Shown: piece by piece, positions 1 to 9,204 of the stretch | How the letters are laid out: each line of letters starts with the position of its first letter | Position numbering within the stretch: position 1 is the first letter of the stretch | Assembly: GCA_001931875.2 (NCBI GenBank) | Contig: MSJH02000128.1 | Location: forward strand, 1-36,385 | Length of the DNA stretch: 36,385 nt | Direction of reading: 5' to 3' | Source of the DNA: Byssochlamys sp. IMV 00236 | Taxonomy: Eukaryota > Ascomycota > Eurotiomycetes > Eurotiales > Thermoascaceae | Notes under the pieces: generated by a model | What the model saw: only the letters and a program-made list of their open reading frames with translations | Databases searched by the model: none | What the model was told of the DNA's origin: nothing | Program-made: the position numbers and the translations under genes

Positions 1-941
1 ACAATACATCAGAATGTCTGTACATGATCTTTTCTGTTGTTGTCTTTCTTAGTTTTTTCTGTATAAAGTACATTAGAGGAAGCAGCCTATTAAAAAATCG
101 AATAATAAATAATAAATCAAGGAAATAAAGCAACCAACAATCAAATCAAGAAAAAGAAAAGCATAACCATTCTGGTTAACTGCATTCTATTAAATAAGAG
201 CTACATGAGTATCAAAATAGGCAATGGCAGTAGAAGATGCTACGGTAATATCATCCGTTTGTTTCTCATATATATCCTTGCCAGTAAACTTATTTCATGA
301 ATAAATGCCAAAATGAATGGTCAATGAGTCTTTTGATATAACAATATAATCCTTAATAGAAATACATTATTTAACATAATAACCACACGTATCTCACTTT
401 ATTCAGCAAAGTATATAAATAAATAGTTGCTTAAAGCAAATGGATAAAATAATAAAACATACGACATAAAAATATGCTAGTGAATACTCTATAATATAAA
501 GGAATGTCCAGCATTTATATAAGCGATTTTGAATCTTGCTGTATTTTTGTTTTCTGTTATAAAAGGACTCAAGGTAACTTGCTTTCAATAAAGGCAGAAG
601 GAAGAACGAAACTAAAGTCGCGCAAGAATAAAAGCAAACGCATCAGCGTTTCCTGAGGTATACAAATGAAACATATGCTGTATTTGCGTCCAAGGGATGT
701 ACCTTGACCGCAATTGTAACAATTTTAGCACAAATATTTATACACAAGAAAAGAAGCGAAGAAGATAAAGATGATTTTTTATAAGTGTTTCTTTGCCACG
801 AAAGAGCTTACTTACAAAAGAATGCGCTCACAGTAACATATTTATTAAATAAAAAACTACAAGATTTAATGTGTGTAATTTTGATAGAAATGTTATTTGT
901 TATGTCAGGGTATTAAATGCTCTACACTAACTGAGTATTTT
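1..941. other. Intergenic, no gene seen
   Basis: AT-rich sequence with short AATAAT/AATAAA stretches and no open frame that looks like protein. A 61-codon minus-strand frame at 403-588 is hydrophobic but has low-complexity AT codons and no splice partners. The right end probably carries the 3' UTR of the membrane-protein gene that ends at 942. Confidence 0.6.
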
Positions 942-2325
942 TTAATAATCATTATACACGACAAGGTTTCCAGCTAAGACGTAAGCTAGTCCAACCGTTA
1001 ATGCGATCGACACAAGAGCAGAAGCTGAAAGGATAACAAATAGTTTCAATGAAAAAGAATTCGTATGCTGAATGGTACGTAGTGCAAGATTTCCTACACC
1101 TAAAACGAGATATACGCATGCGTATTCAGCCACAGGTATGAATGTTGCGCGATAGTATGCTTTGTCATTTTTAAATCCTAGATACATGGAGAAGGCAAAA
1201 ACAATATGTGCTACGATCATTATCATTTTGCTTTGACATATTTGAGTTTGATAAACTTGGTTTAACAAGAACATGATTGCAAAGCCATATGAAAATATTT
1301 GCCAGCCTATACCAGGTTGAATGATAGCTGTCAGGGTGCCATGAATAAACACCCATGTTTCTAATAGTAATGTCCATGATGCATTTCGATGGCTCTTTTT
1401 ATTCCGTTAGTAAGTCTTTATTCTATAGATTGTATACCTTGTGTAAAAAATTGGTTGATTGCCAAATCAGCAAACATTGGTAAACAAAACCAAATAAATG
1501 CCCCATAGTTCCTTCCTATCTTGTGAATAAGATTTCTAATACTTTTTTCTTTTTCTTGTATTCTTACCACTGGGTGATAGTGAAAGTTCAACACTGTTCC
1601 AAAGCTCATCAGATAACCATGGTATTTTTTAACAAAATGCACTACATCCCGTGCTGAGTGTTTTCCTAGACCGAGTATGATACCGCGTCTGACATAAATG
1701 AGTTCTTACCATGCCTCTGTCTTCATTTGTATTACCTTGGTATAGCTATAACAATCGCAATGACCAGGATTGCTACAACTGAGCCCTGTGCGATTCCTTC
1801 AGGAATGGTAGCAGCCAAACCATCGTAGAATAGATGACCATGAATCAATTTGAATACTAGCATGAAGGCATTTAAATAAACCATTTGCCAGTTCCACCAT
1901 TGGTAATCACCCGACCAGCGTACTAATTTTTCTTTTTTGGATAATTGAACCTTGGCTAAAATGAGCGATTGGCCTATCTGGTGAACCAAGTAAGCTGACC
2001 AAGCAATGTACTGTCCAATTTCAATTGGTTGAGCTAGTCGCCAAGGGTACGCAAAAGGAGTGTATTGTCCTTGAACTGCGCATTTAGTTATCCTTGCCTT
2101 TCTCTTTTTTCTATCATATTTACCGTTAATGAACCTCGAGCCTCTTATGAAGAATCTTCCAAATCCCATATCACCCTTTTGTGGTTTGGAATTAAAAAAA
2201 TCATACCATGAATTGGGTGAGGAATATAATGCCATTACGGTGACCAAGCAGCCAAATAATAGAGAGGTGATTATATACAAGGCATAATGCCCATAATTTC
2301 TCAATTTGTTATTTGACTTGTTCAT
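942..2325 (-). CDS. Polytopic membrane protein, about ten helices, function unknown
   Basis: Three exons read 2325-1736, 1688-1438 and 1360-942, giving 419 residues. Intron 1 (1689-1735, 47 nt) and intron 2 (1361-1437, 77 nt) both start with GT and end with AG on the minus strand, and the joined frame stays open. I count about ten hydrophobic segments: one near the N-terminus (residues about 12-34), several through the middle and four close together in the last exon. A basic, aromatic loop follows helix 1. Histidine-rich motifs (HGHLF in exon 1, NFHYHP in exon 2) lie at helix edges and could bind metal or haem, which is speculation. I do not recognise the family and assign no function. It lies tandem with the importin gene, 240 bp from that gene's stop codon. 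The N-terminal ATG is the first in frame. The exon structure is better supported than any role. Confidence 0.75.
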
Positions 2326-2565
2326 TTAAAAAGAGAAAAAGAGTAAAGATCGGATTTCTCTGCATAAAGTCAGATTTAGAGTAAACAAGATCATAAAAAA
2401 AACTCAGCAAGGTTCTTCAAAAAAACATAATAAATATAGAAATGATGTGTACTCTTTTTTTTTTTATTTAAACAAAAAGGGAAGAAAAAGAAGAGAAATA
2501 AAGAAATATATAAAAATAATTAGATGAATGCATTAAATGAAGTCTTCTTAAAAAAAAAGGGGATC

Positions 2566-5500
2566 TTAGTTGGCTCCTGTATATTTGCTCACATCTTCAG
2601 ACACGCTCATGGCCCACTTTTGAGCAGAAGTATCTTGAAGAGTCAAGAATTGATTGAATATAGGAGAGAGTGTTTCAAAGTAGGGCATAAAAGCAGGGCC
2701 CAACATCTTGAAGATAATCTTCAGAGAACGCTTGATCTCTTCAAGCACATCTTCTTCACTTGCTTCGTCCTCATCAAAGTCTTCATACTCTTCAGCATCA
2801 TATTCGTCATCCTTGTCTTCTTCGCGCTGCTTCAAACGTTCAAGTGACTTGTGCAATTGTTCATCAGTAGCCTTGACAAATTCTTCAACTTGTGTAGGTA
2901 AAAGGCAGTTGCTGCCAAGGACCTTGAGACAGTCTGAGAAAGTGGAGTAGGCTTGTGCCAAGAATGTAAGATCATCCTCAATCTTCATCACCTTGATTAA
3001 TTTTTCAAAGATAGTGTTCCACATGGCAGCCAATTCATTAGGAGGAATATTGGCCTCCTTGGCATCTTGAAGTAAAAGAGGAAGGAGGGCAGCAGCAGCA
3101 TGTCGAACACCTTCATGGAAGTAAAATTTCAATAAAGGCAAGGCAATTTCAAGCACTTCACGAACATAGGGTAAGAAGCCAGCACCCAAGTCACGAGCGT
3201 AACTGACGAGCATTTCGACAGCAGTGCTCTTTTCTTCCAAAACGGATGTCTTGATACCAATCTGCTGTCCATTAATACCAACGAATTCCCAACCTTCTTC
3301 TGAAGGATACTTGGATTCAACATCCTCCTCTTCAAAATCGACAAAAGTGAATTCTGGTGTTAATTTAGCTGAAGCCAAGAGTGGTGGCATGATGTTGGGT
3401 AAATAAGGAAGGAAGTCTTGTCCCATCATCTTACACATACGAGCCCAAGCAGCTAAAAGGTAAGTTGTCATAGTATCGTCATCATCAACGACGCCTTGCT
3501 GAATCTCTGCAAGGAGATTGAGGAAATCAACAGTGTATGGACTAAAGACTTCTTTGCCCACAGCAAGACCAATGAGAGATGCACATTCAAGAGCTCTAGC
3601 ACGCAATAAGCGATATTCCTTATCGGTAGCTTGACGAAGAATATCAATTAAAAGAGGCATAATAGCACCATGATACTTGATAAATCTCTCCTCAGCACTA
3701 TCAGCAACAGTGGCGATGGTAGTGACAGCCTGTTCCTGAACGTATCTCTTGGACATCTTCAAGAGCACCAAAAGGCGTTCAAAGATGGCATCAAGGTAAA
3801 GTTCCAAAACTTCCTTGTCAGCTTCCTCACAAAAGTTGACCATGGCAGCAGCAGCATGTGCCTGAACACGAGGTTGAGGGTCTTCCATGAGAGGTAAAAG
3901 AGCAGAAACGACAACTTGGTGGAAATTTTGTTGAATGACAGGGGCGAAATCCGTAGACATTTGACCGATAGCATTACATGCTGCATAGCGTACACGAGGG
4001 TGGACATCCTTGAAGGAAGGCAAGATCATGGTGATGATGTTTGAAAGTTCAGGTTGCATAACCTTGATACATCCTTCACCAATTGAAGAAATAGTCATGA
4101 GTGCAGCACGACGTTGTTGCCATTCAGTTGATTGAAGCATTTGAGGGATGTACTGGAATGAGATGGGTACAACAGCCTTGCCACCAAGAATACGAGCAAC
4201 TCTGTCCAATGCGCTTTCACCCATAACATAGTTTGATTCATTATCGTCTTCATCGATCTAGAAATAGTGTTAACTCCACCTCATTTATATTTATGAAGCT
4301 TACTTACATCATCAGCTGTATACCAGTCCTCATCATCATCAATATCCGTGACCATTTCCATAGAAACAGGAATAACTTCTTGAGCAAAATTGGGAAGCTT
4401 ACGGATCATGGCAGGAGCAGCTTCGGCCAAAGACAACAATAATTCTAAAGTGGTTTGACGCGTACGATCTTCAAATGACTTATCCTTAGCAATAGAAATC
4501 ATTCCGGTAAGCACATGAGGAAGAACATTACGGAAAAGCTTGGGAGCAGAATCAGCTAATTCGATCAATACTACAAGACAATCTACCAAAGATTGGTCGT
4601 CATGAGCTACAATAAGTGGCGTCAAAGGCTAAAAACAAGTTAATATGATGTTGTTTTATCCACAATATACTCTACCTCCAACATATGAGGCATCAAGTTG
4701 ACAAAGGTCATCTTTGTTTGATCATCAGCTTGAACAATATAAGCACATGCAGCTTTCAAGGCCTCTAAGCGAACCTATAGAATATAAAATTTAACTCTAC
4801 CCACTGTTCCAATCATATTCTCTTACGGCCTGATTTTCTGTATCGGTCAAACTGGCTAAAAATATCTGTTGAATGGTCTCTGTGTGCTGATTGGCAATAA
4901 GGTCGGGTATCGTAGCAAAGATACGGAAAGCTGATTCTCTATAAGCGGCATGAGGAGATTGGGTGCAGTCAAACAACGCCTTTAATAAATCACTCCAAGT
5001 ATCTATACATAATAACTGACATTAGTAAGAATGACTCTTTTTAATAAAGAGAATAGTGTGTACCTCCTTTGCTCAAGTCAAAGCGAGCAATCTCTGCAAT
5101 GGTGTCAGAGACCTTGTGTCTAGCTCCTTGGTCGGTCTCATTAGCAAGAGCAAATAATAAGAGCTCTTTAACACCCTGTTGAGTATTTTCGTTCACAATG
5201 TTCCAAAGGCTTTCTTCTCTGCTTTCAATGGTGATTTGTCTATAGGCTAAGCGACGAAGAAGAACACTACAATAAGAACGAAGCTTATCAAGAAAAAGTC
5301 AGTATTCAGTCTTATGTGCTTTTATATAAGATAGTTACATGAGCCTCAGTATTGTTGGCTACAAATTGAGCAAGACCGAGAAGAAGGAGATCAGGCTGTG
5401 AGGTAACCCATTGTTCATTCAATTGTGCTTCAGCTGCAGCTCTTTTTTTATTATAAGTACATGTAAGCTATTATCTGTCCATGTTCATATACCTTTGGTT

Positions 5501-5578
5501 GTTGTCATGGGACAAGAGACTAGTGAGCACAGTATTAAGCTGTATCAATATTTCTGTAGGAACAGCTGCTTGGGCCAT
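2566..5578 (-). CDS. Importin-5 / Kap121-type karyopherin, short at the C-terminus
   Basis: Nuclear import receptor of the importin-beta family: HEAT repeats wrap cargo such as ribosomal proteins and histones and release it to Ran-GTP in the nucleus. Seven exons: 5578-5493, 5441-5339, 5283-5064, 5002-4827, 4774-4676, 4628-4308 and 4257-2566, with six introns of 47-61 nt, giving 898 residues. Family-diagnostic stretches are ESALDR followed by LGGK, then VRYAACNAIGQM with TDFAP, LIGLAVGKE, AWARMCK, GIKTSVLEEKSTA, LLKFYFHEGVR, and a long acidic patch (DEYDAEEYEDFDEDE) where importin-5 also has one. Start chosen at the ATG opening MAQAA, which matches the usual N-terminal position. Importin-5 and Kap121 are normally about 1,090 residues. 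This frame stops right after the HEAT helix ending SKYTGAN, so roughly the last 190 residues are missing. No continuation is visible in the 240 bp downstream. Confidence 0.93.
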
Positions 5579-5761
5579 TTTTGTGCCTTTTTTTCTATTA
5601 ATGAAAGAGAAAAAAAGATTCTTTCTAACAAAAAAAAAATAAAGTTTCTTGTGCGACACTGTGACTTGTTTTCTTTTGCGTGGTGAAGCTGCAAGTGTTT
5701 GTTTATTTAAATGAATTTAATGCGATAAAATGTTTAAATGAATTCAAAATGCTATCCCCCT

Positions 5762-6958
5762 TTATTCATCGTCTTTGGTATCCATAGACTGTCTTTTATC
5801 GTCTTCTTTAGGCTCTGACTGGTTATCTTGTTCTTCAATAGATTCATTATGAATGGTTTCACTGTTTGATTCAATACAAAATACTTTGCCAGGTACAGTA
5901 AATCCATGTTCATTGTCAATTTCATCTCTTGCGACAAAAGGCGGCGTTATCATCAATCCGACAACGCCATCTGATTTACCCTTTGCTGTTGCTTTCATTG
6001 AAGCAGGATCAAACTGTGTTTCACCTTCTATAATTGGGAGCCTTTCTATTTTGATCTCCTGTCCTTTGACAGCCAAATTCAGTTTTAAGGATCGTGTAAT
6101 CAGATTTTCAATCTTTTTTGGATCCTGTCTTAATGATGGATACACGTCACCCAAATCAGTAATGATGCGTTCTAATAGCTCTTGTTTGGCTTTCTGTATC
6201 CTTTCTTCTTCTTCAGCTCCTGGCTGTTGTATTACTAACGCACACACTTGCTGTCTTAACCGATTTGACCATTCCTTGTTCCTTGTCTCCATCCAGTCAT
6301 GTAATTCTTGAAAGGCATCATTAATGGAAACACCTAGTTGAATAGGTACATCCATAACATGTGATAATAACATTTGGATGAGATACTTTTCTACAAATAA
6401 AGTGATATACGATGCGTCCATTACACCATCAATAGGTGTCATATAACGTTGAATAAAGTCTTTCTTGTCAGGGAACAAGCGATAAACTGCCTCAGTTCCT
6501 GCTTTACGATCCATTTTGGATTTAAGGCCCATACATGTATTGTTCAATTGACTTAACAAATGAGATATTTCAGGTTGAATTGTCGAAAGATCGTCGTCCG
6601 TAACACGAATTGTCTTTACATATGAATAAAAGTTGACTTCCAACTGTTGATATGCTTCCTTCTTTGCTTCAAGTTCCTTTCTTAGAGCTGCGATATTTTC
6701 TTCCAATTCTATACAATGCCTTTCCTCTTCTTCTAAAGCTTGTTCTGCATCTGATTTCCATCTATCAAAGGTTTCTTTCTGCTCTTGCTTTTCTTTCTCT
6801 GCTTGCTGTCGAAATGTATCCTTTTCGTTTTGAATACGTTCAAGAATTTCTTTATGAATTTGAAGCGACTCTTGTAAGGATTGTATGACGAGGTCTTTAT
6901 CAGAGTCAACTTCTAAGGTGCGATTTGTCTGAATAGATGACTCTTCACTTGTAGACAT
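5762..6958 (-). CDS. Coiled-coil protein, function unknown
   Basis: Single exon of 398 residues. The ATG at 6958 (MSTSEES) is preferred because the in-frame extension up to 7150 is of odd composition and lies in what should be the leader. Residues about 20-110 are a strongly charged heptad region typical of a coiled coil (many E, K, Q). The middle (about 115-270) is a globular helical domain with MTPIDGVMD, then FVEKYLIQMLL. The last 50 residues are acidic (Q/S/E/D-rich). No signal peptide, membrane segment or catalytic motif is visible. I do not recognise the family. The stop lies 183 bp from the importin start on the same strand. Confidence 0.8.
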   Translation of the reverse strand: MSTSEESSIQTNRTLEVDSDKDLVIQSLQESLQIHKEILERIQNEKDTFRQQAEKEKQEQKETFDRWKSDAEQALEEEERHCIELEENIAALRKELEAKKEAYQQLEVNFYSYVKTIRVTDDDLSTIQPEISHLLSQLNNTCMGLKSKMDRKAGTEAVYRLFPDKKDFIQRYMTPIDGVMDASYITLFVEKYLIQMLLSHVMDVPIQLGVSINDAFQELHDWMETRNKEWSNRLRQQVCALVIQQPGAEEEERIQKAKQELLERIITDLGDVYPSLRQDPKKIENLITRSLKLNLAVKGQEIKIERLPIIEGETQFDPASMKATAKGKSDGVVGLMITPPFVARDEIDNEHGFTVPGKVFCIESNSETIHNESIEEQDNQSEPKEDDKRQSMDTKDDE

Positions 6959-7662
6959 TCGATGTTCACTTGCTCCTTTTTTATAATGAGAGTAAAATGC
7001 AAGTAAGGGGGCATATTCTTTTTTGAATAGAAATAAAAACACCGCGGCTGAGTTAAAGTGGATTGAGTCTGGCTCAGTCCTCAAGGTGACATTCATTTGA
7101 CCCATAATGCGCGCGTATAGAAGAAAAATAAAAGAAGAACAAACTTTCAAAAAAATATAATTCTCCTTTTCCCTCTAGAGGCTTTCCCCTTGTAATGATG
7201 CAAGTTTATCCATCTTTTTCTCTTCTTCTTTCTCCTGACAACAAGTTTCCGGATGCATAAATCAGGGTTGTAGTACAATGCCAAAGAACCTTTGAAAGCT
7301 AAAGACACAAAATAACCTTATAATGTAGGCAAGAAAAGGGAGGACATCTAAATAAAAAGAAAAAGATGGTGGAACATACTGAGGAAGTTTTGAACTGTGA
7401 TGAGGATCACACTTAGAAGAAGCTTACAGGAGATGTTATTCTTGATATTTTGTTAAAAGTAACAAATATATTGTACATTACAAGATTGACGTCTTTTTCA
7501 AGCATAATAGTCTAGGTAAATGAAAACACTCTTGATTTAACTAGTTCCTGAATATCCGTTATTTCAATGCTTTTATTGGCTAATGTTAACCCGTGACTTT
7601 GTCAGATTAAGCATGTCAAAAAAAAATACTTTTTTTTTTTTTATATCTTTTCATAAAGACTC
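6959..7662. promoter_or_regulatory. Divergent intergenic region
   Basis: About 700 bp between the starts of the coiled-coil gene (-) and the Jip5 gene (+), so it should hold both promoters. A T-run (7631-7642) and the TTATATC that follows lie about 20-30 bp before the Jip5 ATG. No other gene or clear repeat is seen. Confidence 0.4.
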
Positions 7663-9171
7663 ATGGAATCAGGAAAGAATAAACCAGAACCTTTACTATT
7701 TGAGGACAATATATTTCATCTTGACCTTCACCCAAGTAATGACATTGTTGTTACTGGCATGATCAACGGTCGTATAAAATGGTGAATGTGAATTATTCTA
7801 TAATCAACTCTTGCTTACATTTATGCAGTTATCAATATGGCTTAGAAGGTCATAGACACCTTTGGACCTCAAAGACGTTCAAAAAGTCATGTCGAGGTGT
7901 CTCATTTTCACTAGACGGAAAGAGTAGGGGAAAAGAAACTTTAAAGAGAGAAAGAGACATTGCTAAAATGAGATAGATGTTTTTGGTATTTCTAGAGACA
8001 GATCGATCCAGATCTTGGACACAGAAACAGGACAAGCCATTCGCACACGGCAAAACACGCATGAGTAAGATGATAGATATATGTATAAAAGAAGAGTTTA
8101 TTCATATTACTAGGTCACCTGTCAACTCTTTATTGATTATCAACGAAAACATGTCTGCCACTGGGGACGATCAGGGTGTTATAAAGGTAAAAATGAAATA
8201 TTAGTTTACTTTGACTAAGTCAGAAAAAGATTTGGGATAGTCGCAAAGATGAAGCTGTCATGACATACACAGAGCATGAAGACTATATTTCACAAATGAC
8301 ATACAGCTATTCAAACAAAACATTGATAGCAGTAGGGTAATGAACAGATCACAACTTAAAATCAATTAGATATGTATTGATATAAATATTAGAGGTGATG
8401 GATACTTGTCAACATGGGATATTAGAAAGCCTAATGTGGTAGCTATGTCAGATCAAATGGAAGATGAGTTGTTATCGATTGCTTTAATGAAGGTAAATAA
8501 GTTGAGAGTCAAGAGAATAGCAATCATTAACTCCATCACAAAGAATGATAAGAAGGCAGTAGTAGGCACGCAAGAAGGTGTGCTTACCCTGTGGTCATGG
8601 GGTGATTGGGGTGACTATAATGATCGAATCATCGGTCATCCAAACTCAATTGATGCTATATGTAAATTAGACGAAGATACCATTTGTACAGGAAGCAGTG
8701 ATGGTCTTATTCGGTACGACGACTCCAGAAGTGACATATTAAATACTAATTCAACACTTTAGTCTAGTGGGTATTTTACCAAATCAATTCCACGGTATCT
8801 TGGGAGATCACGGCGAAAATATGCCAATAGAAAACCTTAAGCTGAGTCACGATAAGAAGTACCTTGTATCTAGTGGGCATGATGACAAGTTGCAGTTTTG
8901 GGATGTTGCTCATCTTTTCCAAGAAGACCCCGGAGAAGAAGACAAAGAAGATGATGATACGACAGATGATACTAAAGTTAAGCCAACTGCCCCATTACTA
9001 GAAAAAACTGACGTCAAGGATGATGGAAATGATGACGATGACGACAGTTGGGGAACAGATTCTGATGAAGAGACCACAAAACAAAAGAAACGTAAAAAGA
9101 CACAAAAGAAAGAATCAATGAAGCCCAAAAAGAAGAATACAAAAACTGCAGCCTTTTTCGCTGACATGTAA
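7663..9171 (+). CDS. JIP5: WD40 protein of the Jip5/WDR55 family
   Basis: Predicted nucleolar WD40-repeat protein. Yeast Jip5 is needed for large-ribosomal-subunit biogenesis and animal WDR55 for rRNA production. Eight exons: 7663-7781, 7829-7923, 7977-8064, 8114-8186, 8230-8336, 8393-8492, 8544-8713 and 8763-9171, giving 386 residues, with introns of 43-56 nt. Recognisable stretches are HLDLHPSNDIVVTG, SRDRSIQILDTETG, GDDQGVIKIWDSR, GDGYLSTWDIRK, VVGTQEGVLTLW, and ILPNQFHGILGDH followed by SGHDDKLQFWDV. The C-terminus has the family signature of a D/E-rich stretch followed by a lysine-rich tail ending AAFFADM. The 51-nt intron at 8493-8543 is in phase and has no stop, so retention would add 17 residues. 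The family alignment favours splicing (LMK joined to NDKKAVVG). The gene converges on the RhoGAP gene, with 33 bp between stops. Confidence 0.9.
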
Positions 9172-9204
9172 AAAAAAATTTAGTAAAGCAATAATTTACA
9201 AGAA

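Noticed and set aside
403..588. 61-codon hydrophobic minus-strand frame
   Set aside because: AT-driven Tyr/Ile/Phe composition, no splice partners, and no homologous pattern.
6959..7150. In-frame N-terminal extension of the coiled-coil protein
   Set aside because: The later ATG at 6958 starts a protein-like sequence. The extension contains mixed hydrophobic and basic residues typical of untranslated leader.
8910..9167. 85-codon minus frame rich in Ser/Phe
   Set aside because: Antisense shadow of the acidic and lysine-rich C-terminus of JIP5.
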